A model generated the notes under the pieces. The model was not told the origin of the DNA. It saw only the letters and a program-made list of their open reading frames with translations, and searched no databases. From JAXGPP01 sp964436865 (GTDB lineage: Bacteria > Planctomycetota > Planctomycetia > Pirellulales > Thermoguttaceae), in the NCBI GenBank assembly GCA_964436865.1, contig CAYTFK010000115.1, positions 1 to 18,819 on the forward strand: DNA of 18,819 nucleotides, written 5' to 3'. Positions 1 through 6,611 of the stretch are shown here, piece by piece. The translations under genes and the position numbers were made by a program. Every line of letters begins with the position of its first letter. Within the stretch, counting starts at the first letter, position 1.

Positions 1-275
1 GGGTGACCCACAAGCCGGCCATGATGTCGGTGGGCGAGCAGCAGCGGGTGGCGGTTGCCCGGGCGCTGGCCAACCGTCCGAAGCTGATTCTCGCCGATGA
101 ACCGACGGCCAACATCGACACCAAGCATCAGCAGCAAGTGATCGACCTGTTGCGCGAGACGTGCCGTGAGGAAGGCGTCGCCTTGATCCTCGTTACCCAT
201 ACACCGGACGTGGCTGGGCAATTCGACCGGCTGGAACGTCTCGAAGAGATCAACCTGGTGGGGAGCAACGGATGA
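1..275 (+). CDS. ABC transporter ATP-binding protein (MacB/LolD/DevA type), 3' part only
   Basis: This is the C-terminal half of an ABC ATPase whose start lies before the window; the reading frame has codons starting at position 3. It would power the permease that follows by hydrolysing ATP on the cytoplasmic face. Visible motifs, counting from position 3, are an ABC signature with a degenerate core (MSVGEQQRVAVARAL, residues 8-22, in place of LSGGQ), Walker B LILADEPTANID (residues 28-39) and the H-loop histidine in LVTHTPD. The Walker A and Q-loop are outside the window. The stop codon TGA (273-275) overlaps the ATG of the permease (272-274) in an ATGA arrangement, which indicates translational coupling and a common operon. 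The motifs best fit the MacB/LolD/DevA class of ATPases that pair with FtsX-type permeases. The substrate cannot be read from this part. Confidence 0.93.
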   Translation, partial: VTHKPAMMSVGEQQRVAVARALANRPKLILADEPTANIDTKHQQQVIDLLRETCREEGVALILVTHTPDVAGQFDRLERLEEINLVGSNG

Positions 276-1684
276 GCCTTTGGAAGATTGCCTGGCGGAG
301 CATTCAACACCGCGCACTGGCTTCGGCGCTGACGGCCTTCTCGATGGCATTGGGCGTGGCGCTCGTCGTGGCCGTACTGGTCATCCACTCGGTCATCGAC
401 CAGTCGTTCCGCCGCAGCGCCCAGGGCTACGACCTGATCGTCGGCCCGAAGGGTAGCCCGCTGGAACTGGTGTTGACCACGGTCTACCATTTGGGCAAAC
501 CGATCGGCACGATCAGCCACCAGCAGTACATGGACGTGGCCTTCGGGCAGTACGCCCGGGACATCGAACTGGCGATTCCGATCTGCACGGGCGAGAACTA
601 CAAGGGTTACCGGATCATCGGCACGGTGCCGGAGTTCTTCGACAAGCTGGAATACCGCGACGGCCAGCATTATGAGTTCTCCGCGGGCAACAACTTCTCA
701 GCCGCCGGGTTCTACGAGGCGGTGGTGGGCGCGACCGCGGCCCGTAAGACGGGGCTGGGGGTGGGCTCCGAGTTCCGCCCGACGCACGGGTTGGAGGAAG
801 GCCAGGGCGCAGAGCACGATCCGTTCAAGATCGTCGGCGTGCTGGCCCCGACCGGAACGCCGAACGACCGCGCCATCTTCATCAACATCGAAGGCTTCTA
901 CCTGATGCACGAGCACGGCGCGGAAGGCGAGGAGCACGAGCACGCCGCCGAACCTGCCGCCGCTGGAACCGCAGAGGACGCGCACGACGATCACGCGCAC
1001 GAAGAGGGCGCCCAAGGTGACGGCGCGGAGGGCGAGCACGCGCACGACGAAGGTGCAAAGGGCGAAGGCGGGGCGAACGGCCACGCTCATGAAGGGCACT
1101 CCCATGGCGAAGAGGGAGCACTGGACCACCGCGCCGTGAGCGCGGTATTGATCCTTACCAATCAGGCGGATCCTACGCGGCGGATCGCCCTGCCCCGCTG
1201 GATCAGCGAGCAGGCCGGCATCCAGGCGGTCGCGCCGGCGGAGGTGATCACCAACCTTTTCCAGGGCATCGTGGGGAACGTGCAGTTGGTGCTGATGGTG
1301 CTTGCGGTGCTAGTGGTTATTGTGGCCGGCATCGGAATGCTGGTGAGCATCTACAATTCGATGAGCGACCGGCGGCACGAGATCGCGGTGATGCGGGCGC
1401 TGGGGGCGCGGCGAAACACGGTGATGTCGATCGTGCTCCTGGAGTCGATCCTGCTGTCGCTGGGCGGCGGGGCCGTGGGCGTGATCATTGGCCACGCGCT
1501 GACCGGAGCGCTGGCCCCGTTGATCATGGAACATACGGGGGTGGTCGTCAGCGCGCTGCAGTTCCAGTGGGCCGAGTTGATCCTGATCCCCGGACTGGTG
1601 GTGCTGGCAACGGTGGTGGGTTACCTACCCGCGGTAATCGCCTACAAGACCGACGTCGCGCAGTCGCTGACCGCGAAACCGTAG
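272..1684 (+). CDS. FtsX-like ABC permease with histidine-rich extracytoplasmic loop
   Basis: This 470-residue membrane protein has MacB/FtsX permease architecture: a first helix at about residues 18-40, a large extracytoplasmic domain, then three helices at about 336-360, 387-411 and 432-457. The stretch YNSMSDRRHEIAVMRALGA (361-379) is the typical cytoplasmic coupling region of the FtsX family. Residues 213-286 hold 14 histidines among many Glu, Asp, Gly and Ala residues, a low-complexity loop of the kind found in zinc or nickel transporters. The loop sits at the end of the periplasmic domain, just before helix 2. The gene overlaps the upstream ATPase by 4 bp and is followed 49 bp later by a DUF4190-like gene. 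From memory, a related set (ATPase, permease, DUF3299 protein) belongs to the Zur regulon of Pseudomonas aeruginosa (PA4063-PA4066). A zinc-related role is therefore inferred, not shown. MacB-like machines often act as mechanotransmitters rather than classical importers. Confidence 0.9.
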   Translation: MSLWKIAWRSIQHRALASALTAFSMALGVALVVAVLVIHSVIDQSFRRSAQGYDLIVGPKGSPLELVLTTVYHLGKPIGTISHQQYMDVAFGQYARDIELAIPICTGENYKGYRIIGTVPEFFDKLEYRDGQHYEFSAGNNFSAAGFYEAVVGATAARKTGLGVGSEFRPTHGLEEGQGAEHDPFKIVGVLAPTGTPNDRAIFINIEGFYLMHEHGAEGEEHEHAAEPAAAGTAEDAHDDHAHEEGAQGDGAEGEHAHDEGAKGEGGANGHAHEGHSHGEEGALDHRAVSAVLILTNQADPTRRIALPRWISEQAGIQAVAPAEVITNLFQGIVGNVQLVLMVLAVLVVIVAGIGMLVSIYNSMSDRRHEIAVMRALGARRNTVMSIVLLESILLSLGGGAVGVIIGHALTGALAPLIMEHTGVVVSALQFQWAELILIPGLVVLATVVGYLPAVIAYKTDVAQSLTAKP

Positions 1685-1733
1685 GAGACCGTTTTGCCCT
1701 GGCAGGCGCAGACGGGGAGACGAGGAACCTGAC

Positions 1734-2141
1734 GTGAGCACTGAAAACGGGCTGGACATTCACGAAATCGATCCACGGATCTTCGACCAGGATCACGAGA
1801 CCGAGGAAGAGCATCTGCCGCACGAGCCTTACCGGGCGGTGAGCGTGCTGGCCGTGTCGAGCCTGGTCTGCGGCGCTCTGTCGCCCCTGGCCGCCGTGTG
1901 GTGGTTCATGGGAGTGGTGCCGCTGGCCGGCATCGTGCTGGGCCTATTGGCGCTGCGAAGAATCGGCCGCCGGCCGGAGTTGTTTACCGGTGTCGAATTC
2001 GCGTACGCAGGGATCGCGTTGTCGGCGGTGTTCTGGATCGCGGGCTGGAGCTGGCAGTATTACCTCTACCGCACGCAGGCCCCGCCAGGATACCTGGTGA
2101 TCACCTACGATATGCTGCACAGCAAGCCGGGCCAACCGGGA
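1734..2141 (+). CDS. DUF4190-like membrane protein, 3' end lost in assembly gap (possibly DUF3299 fusion)
   Basis: The start is GTG at 1734, 49 bp after the permease. The first 136 residues are readable before the run of N. An acidic N-terminal segment (about residues 1-35) is followed by two hydrophobic hairpin-like stretches at about 42-72 and 86-103, separated by the basic segment LRRIGRRPE. This is the usual pattern of DUF4190 membrane domains. After the second hydrophobic stretch the chain exits with YLYRTQAPPGYLVITYDML. In planctomycete relatives I recall such a segment leading into a soluble DUF3299 domain, which would fit the zinc-type operon, but that part falls in the gap. None of the three frames in 2242-2378 looks like a plausible continuation, so the end of the gene probably lies inside the missing sequence. 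The true length is unknown. Confidence 0.7.
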
Positions 2142-2241
2142 NNNNNNNNNNNNNNNNNNNNNNNNNNNNNNNNNNNNNNNNNNNNNNNNNNNNNNNNNNN
2201 NNNNNNNNNNNNNNNNNNNNNNNNNNNNNNNNNNNNNNNNN
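2142..2241. other. assembly gap (100 N)
   Basis: A run of exactly 100 N, the conventional scaffold-gap placeholder, so the true missing length is unknown. It removes the 3' part of the DUF4190-like gene and possibly more. Confidence 0.99.
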
Positions 2242-2285
2242 GATCCTCCGCGGAGCCACATCTCTTCCGGCCGATTGCAGTTGGG

Positions 2286-2293
2286 GCTATACT
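2286..2293 (+). promoter_or_regulatory. candidate -10 element GCTATACT upstream of the RicT-family gene
   Basis: TATACT (2288-2293) matches the -10 consensus TATAAT at five of six positions and lies 86 bp before the ATG at 2379, in the only non-coding DNA left between the gap and that gene. No good -35 box occurs at 16-18 bp spacing. Similar GCTA-containing octamers lie upstream of other transcription units here. Weak call, based on consensus only. Confidence 0.3.
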
Positions 2294-2378
2294 GGCAAAG
2301 TCCTGTGCCAAGCTATGCGCGACCGCGAGTGGCGATAGCCCGAGCGCCGCTGGCCCCCCCGATTGATCCTTCTTTGTG

Positions 2379-3293
2379 ATGCCCAAGTACATCGTCCGCT
2401 ATGGTGCGATGCGAATTCTGGGGATATTCGACCCCCCCGGAGATCAAGCGCTCGAGCGTTCCATGGCGGTCATCGTCCGCAGCGACCGCGGACTGGAGGC
2501 GGGAGAGGTGCTGTGCGAGGCGACCGACACGGCTGTGGCCGCCCTGGCCGACCCGCCGCAAGGGCAAGTGCTTCGCCGCATGACCCCGGAAGACGCGCAT
2601 GAGCTGCGCCGGCTTCACGACCAGGAGCGGGAGGAATTCGAGGTTTGCCTGAAGTGTATCCGCCAATCGGGACTCGAGATGCAGTTGGTCGACGTCGAGC
2701 ATTTGTTTGGCGGGGAGCGGATCGTGGTTTATTATCTGGCCGATGGCCGAGTGGACTTCCGCGAGTTGGTGCGGCTGCTGGCCGGGGAGTTCCAGACACG
2801 CATCGAAATGCGCCAGATCGGCGTCCGCGATGAAGCCAAGCTGATGGCCGATTTCGGCGACTGCGGCAAGGAGGTCTGCTGCAACTCGCATCTGGTCACC
2901 ATGCCGCCGGTGTCGATGAAGATGGCCAAGCTGCAGAAGGCCACGCTCGACCCCACGAAGATATCCGGCCGTTGCGGCCGTTTGAAATGCTGCCTGCGCT
3001 ACGAGTACGACATCTACGAACAGCTCCAGAGCGAGTTGCCGCCGATCGGCTCCCGGGTGACCACCAGCGAGGGCCGCGTCCGCGTAGTGGGACATGAGAT
3101 ACTGAGTTCGCAGATCCTGGTCGAAACCGAGGCCCGCGTCCGGAAGCTCATCCACGCGAGCGAGGTCATCGGCCGCGGAGACGCCGCAGACGATGCGGCG
3201 GCCAAGAGCGGAAACGGCAATGACAGCACCCGGCCGGAGGTTGGCCCAAGCGAGACGAATGCTGACAGTGCCGGGAGTGCCGCCCCGGCTTGA
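2379..3293 (+). CDS. PSP1 C-terminal domain / RicT (YaaT) family iron-sulfur protein
   Basis: A 304-residue cytosolic protein of the PSP1/YaaT family. Its Bacillus subtilis member RicT joins RicA and RicF in a 4Fe-4S complex that influences mRNA processing, competence and sporulation. The PSP1 domain spans about residues 55-150, including FRELVRLLAGEFQTRIEMRQIG. It is followed by the family's cysteine clusters DCGKEVCC (C162, C167, C168) and SGRCGRLKCC (C199, C204, C205), which flank the conserved PVSMKMAKLQ segment. The C-terminal 35 residues are low-complexity (Ala, Asp, Gly, Asn, Ser) and probably disordered. The ATG at 2379 is preferred; a GTG directly before it (2376) would add one residue. 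The stop is immediately followed by the Minf_1886-type gene, suggesting one transcript. No RicA or RicF homologue is visible here, so the Bacillus role should be transferred with caution. Confidence 0.9.
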   Translation: MPKYIVRYGAMRILGIFDPPGDQALERSMAVIVRSDRGLEAGEVLCEATDTAVAALADPPQGQVLRRMTPEDAHELRRLHDQEREEFEVCLKCIRQSGLEMQLVDVEHLFGGERIVVYYLADGRVDFRELVRLLAGEFQTRIEMRQIGVRDEAKLMADFGDCGKEVCCNSHLVTMPPVSMKMAKLQKATLDPTKISGRCGRLKCCLRYEYDIYEQLQSELPPIGSRVTTSEGRVRVVGHEILSSQILVETEARVRKLIHASEVIGRGDAADDAAAKSGNGNDSTRPEVGPSETNADSAGSAAPA

Positions 3294-3358
3294 TTCCGGC
3301 CGCGGGCGACGCAGAAGGACGCAATCCACCTGCTGATTGGGAGTTGATTGAACTGGCC

Positions 3359-3790
3359 ATGTTTGACCCCTCGCAACCGTTGGCGCAACTGCTTCGCGAA
3401 GACAAGCGTTACCGGTTCGACGCCTACGTTTTCGTGTTCGAGGCACTGAGCTACGCCCAGAACGTGATGGGCCTGGGCACCGAGAGCCCGAGCGAACCGA
3501 GCCAGTTCAGCACGGAGGAAGAGGACGAAGGGCCCCAGCGGCACGTTACCGGCCAGGAGTTGTGCGAAGCGATCCGGCAATACGCCCTGGAGCAGTACGG
3601 ACTGATGTCGAAGACGGTGCTCAACAACTGGGGAATCCACCAGACAAGCGATTTCGGCGAGATCGTATTCAACCTGATCCGCATCGGCCGGATGCGGAAG
3701 ACGCCCCACGACCGCCGCGAGGATTTCGACAACGTCTACGACTTCGACGTTGCCTTTCAGCAGGATTTCAAGATCCACCCGGTTGAATGA
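3359..3790 (+). CDS. Minf_1886 / TIGR04138-type protein restricted to Planctomycetes and Verrucomicrobia
   Basis: A 143-residue soluble protein with no signal peptide or membrane segment. It matches a conserved family that I recognise as confined to Planctomycetes and Verrucomicrobia. Characteristic stretches are LLREDKRYRFDAYVFVFEAL near the N-terminus, RHVTGQELCEAIRQYALEQY in the middle, VLNNWGIHQTSDFGEIVFN, then RMRKTPHDRREDFDNVYDFD and a short acidic end. Its function is unknown. The ATG at 3359 is chosen because family similarity begins there. An in-frame TTG at 3290 overlaps the stop of the RicT-type gene and could allow translational coupling, and a TTG at 3344 is also possible. It sits in a tight run with the RicT-type gene upstream and a tiny membrane protein downstream. 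Confidence 0.88.
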   Translation: MFDPSQPLAQLLREDKRYRFDAYVFVFEALSYAQNVMGLGTESPSEPSQFSTEEEDEGPQRHVTGQELCEAIRQYALEQYGLMSKTVLNNWGIHQTSDFGEIVFNLIRIGRMRKTPHDRREDFDNVYDFDVAFQQDFKIHPVE

Positions 3791-3794
3791 CGCC

Positions 3795-3947
3795 GTGAGC
3801 CGCGCACGCCGCAAGACGACTCCGGGCACTGCTCCATCGGCGGCGGCAGTGAATCCGCCCAAGCCCAACAAACCACTGCTAGCGGTTGCCGGCGCGCTGG
3901 TGGCCGGCTGGATCGCCGCGCTCGCCTGGCTCGTGATGGCAGGGTGA
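3795..3947 (+). CDS. small single-helix membrane protein
   Basis: A roughly 50-residue protein starting 4 bp after the stop of the preceding gene at a GTG. An in-frame TTG at 3783 would add four residues and overlap that stop. It has a basic N-terminus (SRARRKTT), a Pro/Ala-rich middle (NPPKPNKP) and one strong hydrophobic helix covering most of the last 22 residues (LLAVAGALVAGWIAALAWLV). This indicates an N-in, C-out one-pass inner-membrane protein. Small proteins of this build occur next to similar genes in planctomycetes as far as I recall, but the function is unknown. There is no clear ribosome site, so translation may depend on coupling to the upstream gene. The codon bias (G/C at most third positions) and compact position support a real gene. 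Confidence 0.6.
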   Translation: MSRARRKTTPGTAPSAAAVNPPKPNKPLLAVAGALVAGWIAALAWLVMAG

Positions 3948-4007
3948 ACAAAGGGATTACTGCGCGGTGCAACGTTGAGCGTCGAGCCGCGGTGTGTGCG
4001 CTGCGGA

Positions 4008-4805
4008 TCAGGATCGTTTCACCAGGCGGGCGACAAGGAACTGATGGTCGCGGCTGAAAAGGCGGCGGTAGCCCAAGAGGACGACCGCCACGGTTCCCAG
4101 CGAGGTGCCGGCGGCGATCAGGAACATGATCACGATCTGGTAGAGTACCGCCTGAAGCGGATCGACGCCGGCCAGAAGCTGGCCGGTCATCATGCCGGGA
4201 AGGCTCACTACGCCCACGACCATCATGGCATTGATGGTGGGAACCATACCGGTGCGCACCGCCTGCTGAATGGCACCTCGGGCGGCTTCCCAGCGAGTGG
4301 CGCCCAGCGCGAGGAGCGTTTCCACTTCGTCGCGTTTGGTGTCCAATTCCTCACCGAGCCGATCGAGTCCCAGCGAGATGCCAGTGAGCGTATTGCCGAG
4401 AATCATCCCCAGCAGCGGCACGGCGTACTGCGGCTGATACCAGGGATCGACCTGGACCACCGCCAGCAAGGCCGCAGCGGTGATGAGCCACGAACTCGAC
4501 CAGACGCTCAGCAGGCTGTCGAGATAGATGCCTCGATAGCGTCGCCCGGTGCGATTGACTGCCGCCAGCCCGGCAATCGAGGTCATTGTCAGGGTCAGCA
4601 GCGCGACGTAGGCCGGGTGGGCCGTGAAGATCCATTTCAGCACCAATCCGATCAGCAGGAGTTGGACGACGGTGCGAACCGAGGCGATCGCCAGGCGACG
4701 CTCGAGCCCCAGGCGGAGTGCCATGGAAATCGCACCGCTGGTGACGATGAGAGCCGCCGCCAGAGCAACTTGCCACGCGGAAAGCTGGATGTATTCGGCC
4801 TGCAT
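4008..4805 (-). CDS. fetB: FetB-type (UPF0014) ABC transporter permease
   Basis: A 265-residue multi-helix membrane protein of the UPF0014/FetB family. In E. coli, FetA and FetB (formerly YbbL and YbbM) export iron and improve resistance to peroxide stress. Family hallmarks are the start MQAEYIQLSAWQVALAAAL, LRLGLERRLAIASVRTVVQL, the conserved LLGMILGNTLTGISLGLDRL, the cytoplasmic coupling segment EVETLLALGATRWEA and MVVGVVSLPGMMTGQLLAG near the C-terminus. The start at 4805 agrees with where family similarity begins. The frame stays open to 4883, but that would run into the end of the ATPase gene. The two genes are 46 bp apart on the same strand with the ATPase first, forming an operon. The gene ends 60 bp from the convergent small membrane-protein gene. 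The metal specificity is inferred from the family. Confidence 0.92.
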   Translation of the reverse strand: MQAEYIQLSAWQVALAAALIVTSGAISMALRLGLERRLAIASVRTVVQLLLIGLVLKWIFTAHPAYVALLTLTMTSIAGLAAVNRTGRRYRGIYLDSLLSVWSSSWLITAAALLAVVQVDPWYQPQYAVPLLGMILGNTLTGISLGLDRLGEELDTKRDEVETLLALGATRWEAARGAIQQAVRTGMVPTINAMMVVGVVSLPGMMTGQLLAGVDPLQAVLYQIVIMFLIAAGTSLGTVAVVLLGYRRLFSRDHQFLVARLVKRS

Positions 4806-4851
4806 GGCGTGGTGGGCGGGGTTCGGGGCGATGGACGACACTACGATGACA

Positions 4852-5532
4852 CTACTCGGAACGATGCTCCAGCCGGCCGGCATTCATGTGGAGCATCCGG
4901 CGCGCGATTCGACCGGTCTGGTCGGCATCGTGGCTCACCCAGACAATCGCCCGGGCGTCATGGTCGGCCATGATCCAGCGATCGATCAGCGCTTCGACCG
5001 CAGTGGACGACGCGGGATCCAGCGCCGCTGTCGGCTCATCGAGGAGAAGCACGTGGGGATCGAGTTGGATGGCGCGCAAGAGGGCGACCAGTTGCATCTC
5101 ACCGCCTGACAGGTTGCGCACCGGCTTATCAAGAAAGGTGCGGTCGCGACCAAGATCATCGAGCCAACGTTCCATTCGGCTCCGATCGAAACGGGCTTTG
5201 CCATGCACCCGAAGCGAGAACGGCCGGCGCAATGCCTGTTCGACGGTTTCGGCCAGCAAAGCCGGTCGCTGGTGGAGGTAGACGACGCGGCAGCGGTATT
5301 CGGGAACGGCGTCATGCCCGACAGCCTTTCCCTGCGAGCGGACTTCGCCGCCGTCAATGGGATCGAGTAAGGCAAGACTCCGCAAGAGAAGCGTCTTTCC
5401 GGCACCCGACGGTCCCGCCACCGCCAGACGGTCGCCGGGCCGAATCTCCAGCGACACGCTATCGAGCAGGCGGCGCTGGCGGTTGGGGTGCAGCCGGGTG
5501 ACGCGGTCAGCGAGAACGAGCGGTGTGGGCAT
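4852..5532 (-). CDS. fetA: FetA-type ABC transporter ATP-binding protein
   Basis: A 226-residue ABC ATPase encoded just upstream of the FetB-type permease and presumably its energising subunit. All core motifs are intact: Walker A GPSGAGKT (residues 40-47), Q-loop glutamine in YLHQRPALL (Q88), signature LSGGEMQ (141-147), Walker B VLLLDEPTAALD (161-172) and H-loop H201 in WVSHDAD. The short length and the RPALLAETVEQAL segment after the Q-loop are typical of FetA/YbbL. The ATG at 5532 is preferred because similarity begins at MPTPLVLADRV. An upstream in-frame start at 5580 would add 16 residues with no family counterpart. There is no clear Shine-Dalgarno sequence. The gene is divergent from groES across a 622-bp spacer. 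Confidence 0.92.
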   Translation of the reverse strand: MPTPLVLADRVTRLHPNRQRRLLDSVSLEIRPGDRLAVAGPSGAGKTLLLRSLALLDPIDGGEVRSQGKAVGHDAVPEYRCRVVYLHQRPALLAETVEQALRRPFSLRVHGKARFDRSRMERWLDDLGRDRTFLDKPVRNLSGGEMQLVALLRAIQLDPHVLLLDEPTAALDPASSTAVEALIDRWIMADHDARAIVWVSHDADQTGRIARRMLHMNAGRLEHRSE

Positions 5533-5705
5533 GCGAGTGCAAGAAGAAAACAAGGCGGCCAGCCTGCGCACTGGCCTCACGGCGAATCCCGGGGGCGGAG
5601 CCGGGAGAGCGAAATCGACACAGCGCTAGGTCACGACACGGTGCCCCCCGAGTACCGGGTGCGCGTGCCGACAACTGCGGACTTCACTCGCGCCTTTGTG
5701 GGGCC

Positions 5706-5713
5706 TGTCTAGC
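5706..5713 (-). promoter_or_regulatory. candidate -10-like octamer GCTAGACA upstream of fetA
   Basis: Read on the minus strand, this octamer lies 174 bp before the fetA ATG and resembles the GCTA-type boxes upstream of other units in the window. No matching -35 box is evident. Very weak call. Confidence 0.2.
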
Positions 5714-6139
5714 CAGCGGTCAAGACCCATCCTCAGGATGCCGGGCACGAGAGTCACACCGGAGAGCTGCGGGCTCACTCGACGGTGCGGGGCCGACCAT
5801 GGTCGAGCAGGCTGGCCGCCTAACTGACCGAAACAAATGCGTATTCATAAAGAATGGCAGCGTCACAACTTACAACGATAGCGTGCAACGCAGCCCATTC
5901 CGAAATGGCAATTCCCGGCAAGCAGCTTCCCGGCTCTAATGAGCGGAGCAAGGGATGCTGTGCTGAGTTTACCGCATTTGCGGATTGGTTCAAGCAGGGT
6001 GGCAGATCTTCCGAGCGACTTTGCCGACCCCGACCTTTGGAGGGGCGATCCATCTTGTCGCCTCGGAGGCGGTATGCGAGAATCAAAATGCTCGCGTGGG
6101 GCCTGTAGGTTGCTGCCCCCATACCCGAGCGGTCCTGGC

Positions 6140-6144
6140 AGGAG
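6140..6144 (+). promoter_or_regulatory. ribosome binding site of groES
   Basis: AGGAG, 10 nt before ATG 6155. It fixes the groES start, although the frame stays open about 215 bp further upstream. It is one of the few clear Shine-Dalgarno sites in the window. Confidence 0.75.
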
Positions 6145-6154
6145 CAAAGAACTG

Positions 6155-6442
6155 ATGAAGTTGGTCCCTTTGGGCGAGAAGGTCGTGGTCCGGCGGGTAG
6201 ACGCAGATGGGGTCACCGCAGGGGGCATCGTGTTGCCCGACATGGCCCGACAGAAGCCAGAGCAGGGACGCGTGCTGTCGGTGGGCGATGGGCGCCTCTT
6301 GCCGGATGGAAGCCGCGCCCAACCACAGGTCGTGGAAGGAGATCGGGTGCTATTCACGCGATATGCTGGCTCCGAAGTGGTAATCGATGGCGAGGAACTC
6401 TTAATCCTCGATGAAGGGGAAATCCTGGCCGTGCTGGCCTGA
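6155..6442 (+). CDS. groES: co-chaperonin GroES (orphan copy)
   Basis: A 95-residue Cpn10 protein that caps the GroEL folding chamber in the cytoplasm. The sequence shows the family order: KLVPLGEKVVVRRVDADGVT at the N-terminus, then GGIVLPDMARQKPEQGRVLS covering the mobile loop and the start of the beta-barrel, VVEGDRVLFTRYAGSEV in the middle, and EELLILDEGEILAVLA at the end. The length is normal for GroES. The start is fixed by the AGGAG site at 6140-6144. No groEL follows; the next gene is an unrelated exported protein 169 bp away. Planctomycetes often carry several groES/groEL copies, so this may be a secondary copy with a specialised partner elsewhere. The mobile loop uses ADGVTAGGIVLP, close to canonical, so interaction with a GroEL is likely. 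Confidence 0.95.
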   Translation: MKLVPLGEKVVVRRVDADGVTAGGIVLPDMARQKPEQGRVLSVGDGRLLPDGSRAQPQVVEGDRVLFTRYAGSEVVIDGEELLILDEGEILAVLA

Positions 6443-6478
6443 TGGCCCGGCGGTCGGGTGCCGCGACGTCAGGGGGGA

Positions 6479-6486
6479 GCTAGAAT
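6479..6486 (+). promoter_or_regulatory. candidate -10 element GCTAGAAT upstream of the prenyltransferase-fold gene
   Basis: TAGAAT (6481-6486) matches TATAAT at five of six positions and lies 125 bp before the ATG at 6612, inside the 169-bp spacer after groES. No recognisable -35 box sits at standard spacing. Weak call. Confidence 0.25.
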
Positions 6487-6611
6487 CAGGATAGCGTGGT
6501 TCTCGGTGGCCGGTAGGCCATCTGCGAGCCCAACGGCCGCGTGTCTCCGCTACGAGGGGTACTCGGCTGTCGCCGCTGTCTCCAACCGCCAGCATTCCGA
6601 GGGCACCTGCC

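Larger units (their letters stand above)
5533..6154. other. 622-bp non-coding spacer between divergent fetA and groES
   Basis: No convincing gene was found. The short open frames here lack ribosome sites, domain-like sequence or the codon bias of the neighbours. It must hold the promoters of both divergent units. Visible elements are a GCTAGACA octamer on the minus strand (5706-5713), a 12-bp palindrome CGACCATGGTCG (5794-5805) and a short inverted repeat CGCCTC-G-GAGGCG (6059-6071). No CIRCE element (TTAGCACTC-N9-GAGTGCTAA), which would indicate HrcA control of groES, was seen. Confidence 0.6.

Noticed and set aside
5794..5805. Perfect 12-bp palindrome CGACCATGGTCG between fetA and groES
   Set aside because: Palindromes of this length are expected a few times by chance in a window of this size, and it matches no known operator that I can name.
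5820..6122. Possible 100-residue protein on the minus strand in the fetA-groES spacer
   Set aside because: It has no ribosome site, no domain-like pattern and atypical composition; it overlaps the expected groES promoter region.
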